Positions 1 through 8,238 of a stretch of DNA of 64,000 nucleotides are shown here, in pieces. Each line of letters starts with the position of its first letter. The stretch's first letter is position 1. Origin of the DNA: Chitinophagales bacterium (GTDB lineage Bacteria; Bacteroidota; Bacteroidia; Chitinophagales; Saprospiraceae); NCBI GenBank assembly GCA_022360175.1, contig JAKSDI010000202.1:1-64000 (forward strand). The letters run 5' to 3'. The position numbers were made by a program, and so were the translations under genes. The notes under the pieces are model-generated. The model was not told where the DNA came from, made no database searches, and saw only the letters and a list, made by a program, of their open reading frames with translations.

Positions 1-217
1 CAGCCTATGTTTTGTTGGAAGAACACTCATTTAGCTTGCTCCTCCGCTAAAGCTTCGGCGGCACGCGGAAGGCTAAAATATATGCACCCCATCCGCTATG
101 CGGTTCACTCGCTCAAAAGTCTTCAAGACTTTTGCTCTACGAGTTCGCTCGTTCATGCCTCACCTAAGCCAATTAGTGGCAAAATCGCCTCAAAGAACAA
201 ATTCCAAAACACGCTCT
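1..217. repeat. MITE-like dispersed repeat, copy A (cut by window edge)
   Basis: This stretch matches 61583-61693 at both of its ends: the TTTTGTTG..GAACRCTCATTTAGC block on the left, and the CCAATTAGTGGCAAAATCG to ACACGCTCT block on the right. It differs by about 100 bp of extra sequence in the middle (roughly 36-155). That extra part holds a hairpin with arms CAAAAGTCTT and AAGACTTTTG at 114-134. The left terminal repeat lies outside the window. A 70-residue reading frame here is not a convincing gene. Confidence 0.7.
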
Positions 218-529
218 AAGTGTTTTACTTAATAGCGATAATAATGCCGACTATTAAAAGCTGCCTTTATGACACTACAATGTGCCATTATGACACCAAC
301 TCTTTGTAAAGTATGAAAAGCACTAGACTGAATTTCTCCAGTAGTCCTTTTCTATATGAATGAAATTGAAGAAAGCTAAATGTTAATTGTACACCCCCTA
401 AATCCCCCGCCAGCGGTGGACAGTCAAGTATTGAATAATATTTCAAAGAAAAACAAGTGCCCCTAAGTTAATCTATCTGTACAGCTAATAACTAAGTACA
501 AATTATATGCTTTGGGTATTCATTAATAC

Positions 530-573
530 ACCAATAGCATGAACGCTCCTAAGAGTGAGTTCATGCTATTGGT
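530..573. repeat. Perfect 15-bp inverted repeat
   Basis: The arms ACCAATAGCATGAAC (530-544) and GTTCATGCTATTGGT (559-573) are perfect complements around a 14-nt loop. No T-tract follows on either strand, so it is more likely a palindromic repeat or RNA stem than a classical terminator. Confidence 0.7.
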
Positions 574-592
574 ATAATATATAAGTAAGTGC

Positions 593-623
593 TAAGACAA
601 ACTATGCGCATTTAGTTGTCTTA
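593..623 (-). terminator. Possible terminator of the prohibitin-like gene
   Basis: The arms TAAGACAA (593-600) and TTGTCTTA (616-623) lie about 30 bp downstream of the stop codon of the minus-strand gene at 655-1503. The tract after the stem on the minus strand is AT-rich but not a clean run of T, so the call is tentative. Confidence 0.4.
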
Positions 624-654
624 CTTAAAACCTGGGTAGCAGGTTAAATCATTC

Positions 655-1503
655 CTAGTTGCCTCCCATGATTAAAGGTAAGCCTCCAGAGTCATCATTA
701 CCCACTACAATAATTTTAGTATTGGCAGAATTGGCCAGTTCCATAGTAGCTTCAATACCTTTATCTCTAAGAATCTTATCTGTAAGACTGGCACTTAAAA
801 TCTGATTGGAACGAGCTTTTGCTTCTGCCTCAATAATTTTACGTTCTGCCTCTTTGCGTTCCTGAGCAAGAATGTAGTCATATTTTAAGGCAGATTGCTC
901 TGCTTCTATTTTTTCCTCAATAGCTTCACGCACCTTATCCGGCAGCTCAATATCACGTATGAGTGTAGCTTTCAAAGAAATATAGTTAGCACCAAGGGCT
1001 TCTTCCATATTTTTTTGAATGAGCGTTTGTACTTCATCCCGCTTGGTGGAGTATAATTCCTCTGGAGAAAACTGGCCAATTACCTGGCGTACTGAAGATC
1101 GTACTTCCGGGCGTACCAGGCTTTCAGTATACTGAGGCCCAAACTTTTCGTGTAGATTTCCTATCTCTCTGTAATCTGGATTCACCCTCACTGTCACATC
1201 CACTTTAATGTTCAAACCATTGCTCGAAAGCACAGTCATATCTTCATCTATTTGCTTTTCGCGAATATCATAGACATACATAATATTCCAAGGAGCAATT
1301 ACATGGAATCCTGGCTGATAGATATTTTCTTTCTCCAAGCCCCCGCCAAATCGCTTAAATAAAACACCTTTTTCACCTGCTTCTATCGTTAAGAAAGTCG
1401 CATTCGAAAAAGTCAAAATTGCGATAAGAGCAATAAATACAATAATTCCGGTAGTAATAAGGCGCCCCTGCCCCATACTTCGTCGATCATTATCCTGACT
1501 CAT
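655..1503 (-). CDS. Prohibitin-like SPFH/Band 7 membrane protein
   Basis: The 282-residue protein has one N-terminal membrane segment (about residues 15-35). An SPFH/Band 7 domain follows, opening with the typical EKGVLFKRFGG...PGFHVIAPW. Next come a long charged helix rich in Glu, Lys and Ala (about 190-245, likely coiled coil) and a short C-terminal tail with IIVVGND. Length and layout match bacterial prohibitin homologues, which form large ring or cage assemblies in the membrane and modulate membrane proteases. No FtsH or NfeD partner gene is adjacent, so the role here is family knowledge only. It is probably monocistronic, divergent from the cytochrome c gene. Confidence 0.9.
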   Translation of the reverse strand: MSQDNDRRSMGQGRLITTGIIVFIALIAILTFSNATFLTIEAGEKGVLFKRFGGGLEKENIYQPGFHVIAPWNIMYVYDIREKQIDEDMTVLSSNGLNIKVDVTVRVNPDYREIGNLHEKFGPQYTESLVRPEVRSSVRQVIGQFSPEELYSTKRDEVQTLIQKNMEEALGANYISLKATLIRDIELPDKVREAIEEKIEAEQSALKYDYILAQERKEAERKIIEAEAKARSNQILSASLTDKILRDKGIEATMELANSANTKIIVVGNDDSGGLPLIMGGN

Positions 1504-1782
1504 AAACTTGATTTATTTGATCTAGTAAAAACTTTAAATCTTGAAGATGTTGTAAAACTACTTCTCCATATTACTAAGTTAACAACTTTTATGTAATCCT
1601 GTTGCCTGAAACAGACACATGCCAATTAATCTCCGACAAAGAATGGCATTCGGAGCAAGAATACAGAATTTTCATTTACTTTACAGCTTTGATGAACACC
1701 CTCTTTGGCAAAACTTCACGGAAGTAGCTCTTTTCTATTTCCTACAAGATTCGTTAAAGAGTCGCAAAAGGATTATCTAAAC

Positions 1783-2109
1783 ATGAACAAGCTATTATTA
1801 TTTTTAGGAATCATGGGGATTGTATTAGCCTGTGGCAATGCTGAAAGCCCGGCTAATAGTTCAAGTAGTACCGCAGAAGCCAAACCCGATGGCGAAAAAA
1901 TTTACAAACAATACTGTATCGCTTGCCATGGCCTTTATGGAGATATGGGAGCAAGTGGAGCTTTTAATTTAAAAACATCTCAACTTAGTGTAGAAGAGCG
2001 CATCCTTGTTATTACAAATGGACGTAATGCAATGACTGCTTTTGAATCACTGCTGGATGAAAAAGAGATCAAAGCAGTAGCGAAATACACCATGAAATTA
2101 AGCAAGTAA
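1783..2109 (+). CDS. Small cytochrome c lipoprotein
   Basis: From the ATG at 1783 the product is 108 residues. An in-frame TTG at 1705 would add 26 residues ahead of an obvious lipoprotein signal, so the ATG is preferred. The signal peptide ends in the lipobox VLAC, with Cys17 as the predicted lipidated residue. A single haem-binding CxxCH (Cys45-Ile-Ala-Cys48-His49) follows, and Met in NAMTAF is a plausible axial ligand. This is the fold of class I monohaem cytochromes that carry electrons in the periplasm. It stops 7 bp before anmK on the same strand, so the two are probably co-transcribed, although no functional link is obvious. Confidence 0.88.
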   Translation: MNKLLLFLGIMGIVLACGNAESPANSSSSTAEAKPDGEKIYKQYCIACHGLYGDMGASGAFNLKTSQLSVEERILVITNGRNAMTAFESLLDEKEIKAVAKYTMKLSK

Positions 2110-2116
2110 TAATTTT

Positions 2117-3238
2117 ATGCCAGGTAACACCTGTTCTATCATTGGGGTAATGTCTGGAAGTTCTCTAGATGGATTAGATCTTGCCCTTTGCAATTTCTCC
2201 TCTGGAGAGCAACAACTCAAGTGGGAGATACAACAAGCCACAACCATCCAATTTAATGAAGATTGGATCAATCGCCTCCGCAATTTACCCAATGCGTCTG
2301 CTATAGAGCTAGCAAAAGCAGATGCTGATTTTGGTATTTTAATTGGACAAGCAGTGTCTGGTTTTATCGATAAGCACCAATTAAAGCCTGATCTAATTGC
2401 CTCTCATGGGCATACGATTTTCCACTATCCTAAAGAGCATTTCTCACTGCAAATAGGTGACGGTGCTGCAATTGCTGCTGCATGTGGATATTCTGTTGCT
2501 GATAATTTTCGTATGCAGGATGTTGCATTGGGCGGACAGGGTGCCCCGCTTGCCCCAATAGTTGATCAATTGTTGTTTCCTGATTACTCCTTGCTGTTGA
2601 ATATTGGAGGAATTGCCAACCTTAGCTGTCGTACTCAAGAGGGTTATATTGGCTTTGATATTACCGGAGCGAATCAGCTATTGAATCATCTTGCCAGCTT
2701 ATTGAGTATGAAGTATGATAAAGGTGGAGACCAGGCTTCTAAAGGACATTTAATAAAAGACTTGCTAGATCAAGTCAATCAACTTCCTTATTTTGCTACA
2801 CTTCCTCCTAAATCACTTGGAAATGACTGGGTAAGAGAACAATTAATTCCTTTATTTGATCAATATGACACAAGTGTAGAGAATAAATTACACACGGCAT
2901 GTTGGCATATTGCAGAACAAGTGGCAAAAGCGGTAAAAATATATTTGCCAGCAGAAAACATGGAAACATCCACCAATCAAATGCTCGTTAGCGGAGGTGG
3001 TGCTTATAATGATTTTCTCATTAGATGTATCCGTAGTCAAATCGCCCAACATAACAAACTAGAAATTCATATACCTGACAATAAAGTCATTGAATATAAG
3101 GAAGCTCTGTTGATGGCCTTATTAGGCTACCTCCGCCTGCAAAAATATCCTAATTGCCTTCCAAGCACAACAGGAGCAGCAAAAGCAGCATCAACAGGAG
3201 CCTTACATTTAGGCTGGAAAGTACTAAGCTATGAATGA
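2117..3238 (+). CDS. anmK: Anhydro-N-acetylmuramic acid kinase
   Basis: AnmK phosphorylates 1,6-anhydro-MurNAc, with cleavage of the anhydro ring, to give MurNAc-6-phosphate during peptidoglycan recycling. The 373-residue length is normal for the family. Visible motifs are the N-terminal phosphate-binding GVMSGSSLDGLDLAL, SHGHTIFH, the LLNIGGIANLS strand, GFDITGANQLLN (the equivalent of the family's catalytic-Asp DTGPGN loop, keeping the Asp), PPKSLGNDW and the C-terminal LVSGGGAYND ATPase motif. The stop overlaps the start of the next gene by 8 bp, indicating translational coupling. murQ, the next step of the pathway, is not in the window. Confidence 0.95.
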   Translation: MPGNTCSIIGVMSGSSLDGLDLALCNFSSGEQQLKWEIQQATTIQFNEDWINRLRNLPNASAIELAKADADFGILIGQAVSGFIDKHQLKPDLIASHGHTIFHYPKEHFSLQIGDGAAIAAACGYSVADNFRMQDVALGGQGAPLAPIVDQLLFPDYSLLLNIGGIANLSCRTQEGYIGFDITGANQLLNHLASLLSMKYDKGGDQASKGHLIKDLLDQVNQLPYFATLPPKSLGNDWVREQLIPLFDQYDTSVENKLHTACWHIAEQVAKAVKIYLPAENMETSTNQMLVSGGGAYNDFLIRCIRSQIAQHNKLEIHIPDNKVIEYKEALLMALLGYLRLQKYPNCLPSTTGAAKAASTGALHLGWKVLSYE

Positions 3239-4283
3239 GCAAACGAATAGAGATACTCCAGTATTAGTCACTGGTGCTACTGGTTTTTTAGGTGCTTACC
3301 TCATACAACACCTATTAGCAGTTGGCTATACCAATATTAGAGGGTTACATCGCCCTAATAGCCCTATGGAGTTAGTAAAGGCATTTGAAAAAAGAGTAGA
3401 GTGGTTTAGTGGTGACGTAATGGATATCTTCACATTGGAAGAAGCCCTTAAAGATGTGAAACTAGTATTTCATTGTGCAGCCATCGTTTCTTTCACTCCT
3501 TCTGATAGAGAAGAGATGATGCAGGTCAATGTAGAAGGGACTGCCAATATTGTTAACCTATCACTGGATATGGGTATAGACAAATTGGTTTTTGTAAGTT
3601 CTATAGCTGCCATAGGTAGAACCAAAGAGCACACTACACTGGATGAAAATTCAAAATGGGAACGGAGCTCTTTTAATACCAATTACGCAATAAGTAAATT
3701 TAAAGCAGAACAAGAAGTATGGCGGGGTATAGCAGAAGGTTTAAACGCTGCTATTGTAAATCCAGGTATTATCCTTGGTAGCAGCAAATGGAATGCTGGT
3801 ACTGCCCGTTTTTTCGAACTCATGTGGAAAGGTTATTCTTTTTATCCGGCAGGTACTACTAGCCTGGTAGATGTTCGGGATGTTGCTGCATTTATGACCC
3901 TCCTCATGGAAAGTGATATCAGCGCAGAAAGATTTATTCTTCACTCCGAACACTTCAGTTATCACAAACTACTTTCCACCATTTCCAAATATCTCAACAA
4001 AAAACCTCCTACGATTAAAGTTAGTCCTATATTAAAAGCGATTGCCTGGAGATTAGCCTGGCTACAATCAAAATTAAGTGGCAAACCTCCTCTTCTTACC
4101 AAAGAAACAGCCAACAATTCAAGTCGTGTTTTTTATTATAATAATCAGAAATCGGTTGAAGCTCTTAATTTTGAATATATCCCTATAGAAAATACGATCA
4201 AAGAAACAGCTAGCCAGTTTTTGGAAGCTGCTGCAAATGGCTTTCCTGCGATGATGTTGCCGCCGAAGACAGGGGGAGAGTGA
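3231..4283 (+). CDS. NAD-dependent epimerase / dihydroflavonol-4-reductase-like protein
   Basis: This 350-residue extended short-chain dehydrogenase has an N-terminal Rossmann motif GATGFLG (residues 15-21), the VFVSSIAAIG strand with the catalytic-region Ser, and the YxxxK pair in YAISK. The family reduces or epimerises sugar-nucleotides, flavonoids or sterol-like substrates with NAD(P). The substrate cannot be told from the sequence. It starts inside the anmK stop region (8-bp overlap) and closes the cytochrome c-anmK-epimerase operon. A repeat-rich non-coding region follows. Confidence 0.88.
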   Translation: MNEQTNRDTPVLVTGATGFLGAYLIQHLLAVGYTNIRGLHRPNSPMELVKAFEKRVEWFSGDVMDIFTLEEALKDVKLVFHCAAIVSFTPSDREEMMQVNVEGTANIVNLSLDMGIDKLVFVSSIAAIGRTKEHTTLDENSKWERSSFNTNYAISKFKAEQEVWRGIAEGLNAAIVNPGIILGSSKWNAGTARFFELMWKGYSFYPAGTTSLVDVRDVAAFMTLLMESDISAERFILHSEHFSYHKLLSTISKYLNKKPPTIKVSPILKAIAWRLAWLQSKLSGKPPLLTKETANNSSRVFYYNNQKSVEALNFEYIPIENTIKETASQFLEAAANGFPAMMLPPKTGGE

Positions 4284-4302
4284 TGTGGCGATGTGGTGAT
4301 AT

Positions 4303-4330
4303 CCCAACTACGCTTATCAGCTACGTTGGG
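4303..4330. repeat. Hairpin of composite intergenic element
   Basis: The arms CCCAAC (4303-4308) and GTTGGG (4325-4330) enclose TACGCTTATCAGCTAC. Closely similar sequence (CCCTACTACGCTTTATCAGC...GTAGGA) lies at 62633-62662. In both places GATGTGG/GATATGG-rich DNA and a TGATTGG array are nearby, which suggests one repeat family with shared architecture. Confidence 0.6.
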
Positions 4331-4450
4331 GGGAGAGTGATATTGTGATATGGTGATGTGGTGTTTAGAGTTTAGGTTTAGGGAAGTTTAGAGGGGTTTA
4401 AAGAGGTTTAGAAGATAAGCGATTTATTACATGTATGTTTCGGACTTATT

Positions 4451-4524
4451 GGTGATTGGTGATTGGTGATTGGTGATTGGTGATTGGTGATTGGTGATTG
4501 GTGATTGGTGATTGGTGATTGGTG
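4451..4524. repeat. Heptanucleotide tandem array, unit TGATTGG
   Basis: About ten uninterrupted copies of the 7-bp unit TGATTGG stand in non-coding DNA downstream of the epimerase gene. The same unit forms a second array at 62677-62744. The length is not a multiple of three and no reading frame uses it. The pattern resembles the short tandem heptamers known from filamentous cyanobacteria. Confidence 0.95.
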
Positions 4525-4643
4525 GAGTTCGGCATATTATTGATATAGTTTAGATGAATCAAGAAATTTTTAGGCCTAAGTATTTAACTGCCATAAAAAT
4601 ACAATCTTAGTGCTCTGTTAATTGTGAAAAGCAGAGTGTTGTC

Positions 4644-4692
4644 AGAGTAATGATTTCAGAGAAATCACATCTTTTTTGCCTAGGCAAAAAAG
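4644..4692. repeat. Dispersed repeat with 22-bp perfect palindrome
   Basis: The block AGAGTAATGATTTCAGAGAA and what follows recurs imperfectly at 55065-55112. Its right end is a perfect 22-bp palindrome at 4671-4692 (half site CTTTTTTGCCT). The palindrome is degraded in the second copy. Both copies sit between genes. Confidence 0.75.
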
Positions 4693-4693
4693 T

Positions 4694-4799
4694 TTTCGAC
4701 TTCGGATGAAGTCACACAAATAACAGCATAGGCGACTTCATCCGAAGTCGAAATTTCCATCATAGTCTTTTTCAACAAACTTCCGACTTCTCCGAAGTC
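4694..4799. repeat. REP-like palindromes built on GACTTC
   Basis: A 20-bp arm at 4694-4713 (TTTCGACTTCGGATGAAGTC) is perfectly complementary to 4734-4753. Each arm is itself a palindrome of GACTTC and GAAGTC. A third, shorter GACTTC-TCC-GAAGTC hairpin lies at 4785-4799. Nested palindromes of this kind are typical of REP or BIME clusters mobilised by TnpA-REP transposases. No such transposase is in the window. Confidence 0.75.
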
Positions 4800-4878
4800 C
4801 TTACCCGTCTTTTCAGTGTTAATAGAGTACTAGGACAGCTAATCCATTTTCCGAAATCCGAAATTAAACACGAGCCCA

Positions 4879-6099
4879 TTAAGGTAATAACAAACTACTG
4901 TCTCCATAGCTGAGGAAACGAAAATCCTGGCTCAAAGCATATTGATAGGCAGTTTTCCAATCATTGCCAATAAGTGCAGCGATCAGTAAAAGTAGTGTAC
5001 TTCTGGGTTGATGAAAATTGGTGATTAAACCTTTAGCCAAGCGAAAAGTATAACCTGGAGCTATAATAATTTGAGTTTGTCCCTGCAAAACCTCTTCTTT
5101 CTCTTTTTCCAGCGCTTCCAATATAGCATTAATGGCATCAACAGCCTTCCACTTTACATCTGTTTCGTAGGGGTCCCATTGCCTTACATTAATGGTATTG
5201 GACGGATTACCATTAAGCAATTGTACGCCGTGCCAATACAAACTTTCCAGCAAACGCATGCTCGTAGTGCCTACAGGAATAATAGGACGATTATCCTTTA
5301 AGGCATTAAGAATCTGTTCTAGTTGGCTTCGCTTGATATAAATGGTCTCCTCATGCATATGATGCCCTTCCAATCGATCTGCTTTAACAGGCTTGAAAGT
5401 TCCCGCACCTACATGAAGCGTAATAAATTCACGCTCAATTCCTTTTTTATCTAATGCCTCAAATACATCTTCTGTAAAGTGGAGGCCTGCAGTAGGTGCA
5501 GCAACAGATCCCTCTTCTCTGGCATAGACGGTTTGGTACCTGCCTTTATCTGAAGGCTCTGCATCTCGTTTCAAATAAGGAGGTAAAGGAATGATTCCAG
5601 CTTCTGCTAATAATTCTCCAAATGAATAATCCTCATTATCCCATTCGAAACAAATTTCGAATGCATCTTCTACTCTACCCAGGCGGCTAGCTTTCAGATT
5701 TATAACTCCTGCTTTAGTAAGGACTTCCTTATTGATTTCTCGACTCTTCCATTTCCTATTTCCTCCTACCATACACTTCCAACGGACCTGCTCCCTACTA
5801 GAGAAATTTTGTTGGTATTCTGCCGGAGCTAAAGGTTCCAGGCATAGAATTTCCAGTTTACTTCCATTGGGCAATTTAAAATGGAGCCTTGCATGAATGA
5901 CTTTAGTATCATTGAAAAGTAAAAGCGTACGATCTGGTAAGTGCTGGGGTAGTTCTTTAAAAACGGCAGTATCGATCTCGCCTTGCTTGTAAAGTAGTAG
6001 TTTAGAGGTATCACGAACTTCCAGAGGGAAACGAGCAATGCGCTCCTCCGGAAGTTCATAATCATAAGTATCTATTGATATATTTTTTGTTGATTCCAC
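4879..6099 (-). CDS. queA: S-adenosylmethionine:tRNA ribosyltransferase-isomerase
   Basis: QueA transfers and isomerises the ribosyl part of SAM onto 7-aminomethyl-7-deazaguanine at tRNA position 34, giving epoxyqueuosine in the queuosine pathway. The 406-residue protein shows YDYELPEERIARFP at the start, LLLFNDTKVIHARL, the conserved EEGSVAAPTAGLHFT block, TLHVGAGTFKPV and TNFHQPRSTLLLL. It is somewhat longer than the approximately 350 residues of the E. coli enzyme because of extra sequence between conserved blocks. It appears to be monocistronic. Confidence 0.96.
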   Translation of the reverse strand: MESTKNISIDTYDYELPEERIARFPLEVRDTSKLLLYKQGEIDTAVFKELPQHLPDRTLLLFNDTKVIHARLHFKLPNGSKLEILCLEPLAPAEYQQNFSSREQVRWKCMVGGNRKWKSREINKEVLTKAGVINLKASRLGRVEDAFEICFEWDNEDYSFGELLAEAGIIPLPPYLKRDAEPSDKGRYQTVYAREEGSVAAPTAGLHFTEDVFEALDKKGIEREFITLHVGAGTFKPVKADRLEGHHMHEETIYIKRSQLEQILNALKDNRPIIPVGTTSMRLLESLYWHGVQLLNGNPSNTINVRQWDPYETDVKWKAVDAINAILEALEKEKEEVLQGQTQIIIAPGYTFRLAKGLITNFHQPRSTLLLLIAALIGNDWKTAYQYALSQDFRFLSYGDSSLLLP

Positions 6100-6163
6100 T
6101 TGCAGCCTTTTTAGAACCGCAAAGGTAAGTAATCACTACAAAATTTCAGGAATCTCTCAACAA

Positions 6164-7198
6164 TCAGGATTTCTTAAAACGGATGATTTCGCTGCGATCC
6201 GCTGCTAAAATTCGTAGAAAATACATGCCCGATTGTAGCGTATGCACATCCATAGAGATGATATTGGAGGCAGGCTGTTGCTCTTCTTCGATTATCCGCC
6301 CTTTCTTATCCAGTATTTGCATAGATAATTCTCCTTCTGTCCAAACAGATAATTGAATATTTAGGCGATCATTGGCAGGATTAGGAAAAATAGAAACAAT
6401 ACCTGCTCCTCCTTCGAAGGTGACAGGAATAATATGATGATAAGTGAATTTCCCATCATAATCGACTTGCTTTAAGCGATAGTAGTTGATCCCATTAACA
6501 GCTTGCTCATGCTTAAAAGAGTAGTGCTGTATTGTAGTGCTAGTACCAGCTCCTGCTACTTTACCAATTTCTGTAAAGTGACGGCCATCTGTAGCATGCT
6601 CAATGAGCATATAATCATTATTGATCTCTGTGGCAGTAGACCACTCCAAAAGTAGACTATTACTTTGTTGTCTTCCTTTAAATGTCAGCAATTCAATAGG
6701 TAGCAAAGCAGCATTCGAACATGTCCCTCCAGAACAAGGCCCTCCGCTTCCAGTCGGATCACCTCCCGTATATCCAAAAAAGCTGGAAGAATCATTATTA
6801 ATCATTGAAGTACTACCTGAGTAATTGATACTTCCAGAACCATTGATTGTCCCCCCCGCTTTATTCTCAAATTTACTCCCTGTAGTATCAAAAATACCAT
6901 TGATTGTTACAGTCCCATTATCATTTACCAAATCCTGATTCGTTGTTAAGGTTACTCCAGATGATATTATTAAGGTTCCTCCTGGTTTAATATCAATTGT
7001 TCCTCCTGTAACTGTAATATTAGCATTGACCGTGACTGTTACACCGCCATTAATCACCATACCATCATTGATTGTGGTTGGTGAATTAATATCAGTATCA
7101 CTACCATAATCTATTGCCTGAACGGTATGATTGAGTAAACATAGAAAGATAAAAAGAAAAAGATGCAGTGTCTTTACTTTGTACAAGTAATGTTTCAT
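6164..7198 (-). CDS. Secreted T9SS type A substrate with Gly/Thr-rich beta region
   Basis: The 344-residue protein begins with a signal peptide (LFLFIFLCLLNHTVQA). Residues about 35-165 are rich in Gly, Thr, Asn and Val and read as short repeated beta strands (GGTIDIKPGGTL, NGTVTINGIFDT), suggesting a beta-solenoid adhesin-like fold. A beta-sandwich-like module follows (about 175-260). The C-terminus (about 265-344) is a T9SS type A sorting domain: VSIFPNPANDRLNIQ at its start and SGMYFLRI near its end. It should be exported by type IX secretion and anchored on the surface or released. The gene stands alone and its function is unknown. Confidence 0.85.
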   Translation of the reverse strand: MKHYLYKVKTLHLFLFIFLCLLNHTVQAIDYGSDTDINSPTTINDGMVINGGVTVTVNANITVTGGTIDIKPGGTLIISSGVTLTTNQDLVNDNGTVTINGIFDTTGSKFENKAGGTINGSGSINYSGSTSMINNDSSSFFGYTGGDPTGSGGPCSGGTCSNAALLPIELLTFKGRQQSNSLLLEWSTATEINNDYMLIEHATDGRHFTEIGKVAGAGTSTTIQHYSFKHEQAVNGINYYRLKQVDYDGKFTYHHIIPVTFEGGAGIVSIFPNPANDRLNIQLSVWTEGELSMQILDKKGRIIEEEQQPASNIISMDVHTLQSGMYFLRILAADRSEIIRFKKS

Positions 7199-7534
7199 AA
7201 GACTTTAGCTTTTGCGAATATTTGAATAATATATTAGGTTGCTCTTAAGACGAGAAAAGCAGACCAGGTCACAATTAAATACAAACCAGCACTAAACAGC
7301 TACCCTTCTAACTAAGAACCAGTAACATATGGTACTATAAAATCAATACTAGCTAATCAAAACCTAGTTAATAGTATCAATTTGACAGATAATTTAGCAA
7401 ATGGGAGAAATACAAAAGGAGGGAAATCATTACAATAATAACACTTATTAAACCTTTTTCAAAAGAAAAACATTGGAAAAACAAATAAAAAATATTCTTA
7501 TAATTCTATAACAAATATCGTTTAGCACCTAAAA
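7199..7534. other. Intergenic region without recognised features
   Basis: This is AT-rich DNA between two minus-strand genes. I found no coding potential, clear inverted repeat or convincing promoter box. Confidence 0.5.
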
Positions 7535-8053
7535 TCAGAATAACTTATTGAACATTGTTTCTAGATATTCCTGATCCATTTCATCAAAAGAGTTCTTAAG
7601 CGTGCTATCTACATCAAAAACAGCTATTAGTTCTCCATTTTCATTCATAACAGGAACTACTATCTCTGAACTAGAGTTTGGATCACAGGCAATATGAGCT
7701 GTCCCCTGATCCAACTGATGGGTATCCTTTACGATTTGTGTTTGCTCTTCTCTGGCGGCTCTACCGCATACTCCTTTATTATATGGGATATGCAGGCAGC
7801 CCAAGGTCCCCTGATAGGGCCCTACGGATAACATTTCCGAGCCACTTACCATATAAAATCCAACCCAATAGTAGTATGGCAGGTAGGTTTTTAAAATACA
7901 ATTGATGGTGGCCATTTTCAGGACAATGCTTTTTTCGCCTTCCAAATTAGCATAGATAGCTACAAGCGCTTCTTCATACGCCTGTTTCTTCTCTTCAGGT
8001 GAAAGATTCATGGAAGGTTTTATAAAATAAGGCATTTCAGCAGAAGCACTCAT
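7535..8053 (-). CDS. msrC: Free methionine-(R)-sulfoxide reductase (GAF domain)
   Basis: This enzyme reduces free methionine-R-sulfoxide and is part of oxidative-damage repair. The 172-residue protein is essentially one GAF domain with WVGFYM, SVGPYQGTLGC, GVCGRAA and HIACDPNSSSEIVVPV. The three Cys of the family's redox relay are present at 86, 96 and 123, with the same 10-residue spacing between the first two as in the E. coli enzyme, so it should be active. It is divergent from the glycogen phosphorylase gene. Confidence 0.93.
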   Translation of the reverse strand: MSASAEMPYFIKPSMNLSPEEKKQAYEEALVAIYANLEGEKSIVLKMATINCILKTYLPYYYWVGFYMVSGSEMLSVGPYQGTLGCLHIPYNKGVCGRAAREEQTQIVKDTHQLDQGTAHIACDPNSSSEIVVPVMNENGELIAVFDVDSTLKNSFDEMDQEYLETMFNKLF

Positions 8054-8186
8054 AGGTTTAAAGATTTAAAAAAGAAGTACAAATAAAGCTGGTAAAATGT
8101 TTCATTTCAAGACGGTATCTATCTATCGAAATCAATATTTTTGAGGGCTGAGTCAACTACACTTAGTGTATTTTTTACAAGATTAC

Positions 8187-8218
8187 TTGTGGCTTACCAC
8201 TTATAAATACTAATTTTG
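8187..8218 (+). promoter_or_regulatory. Bacteroidota-type promoter of glgP
   Basis: A TTG at 8187-8189 (the -33 element) and TAATTTTG at 8211-8218 (-7 box, consensus TAnnTTTG) are separated by 21 nt. The predicted start is about 10-15 nt before the ATG at 8239. Confidence 0.6.
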
Positions 8219-8238
8219 CCCCTCAATCAAAAAAGCTA

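Larger units (their letters stand above)
218..654. other. Intergenic region, mostly featureless
   Basis: No coding potential is visible between the end of repeat copy A and the prohibitin-like gene. The only structures seen are two inverted repeats at 530-573 and 593-623, listed separately. Confidence 0.6.

Noticed and set aside
7-219. Seventy-residue open frame at the window start
   Set aside because: It lies wholly within dispersed repeat copy A, which recurs at 61583-61693 with different length. Composition is unlike a protein and no start signal is seen.
4451-4524. CRISPR array
   Set aside because: The unit is 7 bp and there are no spacers. The same holds for the arrays at 40109, 41357 and 62677. 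No cas gene is present.
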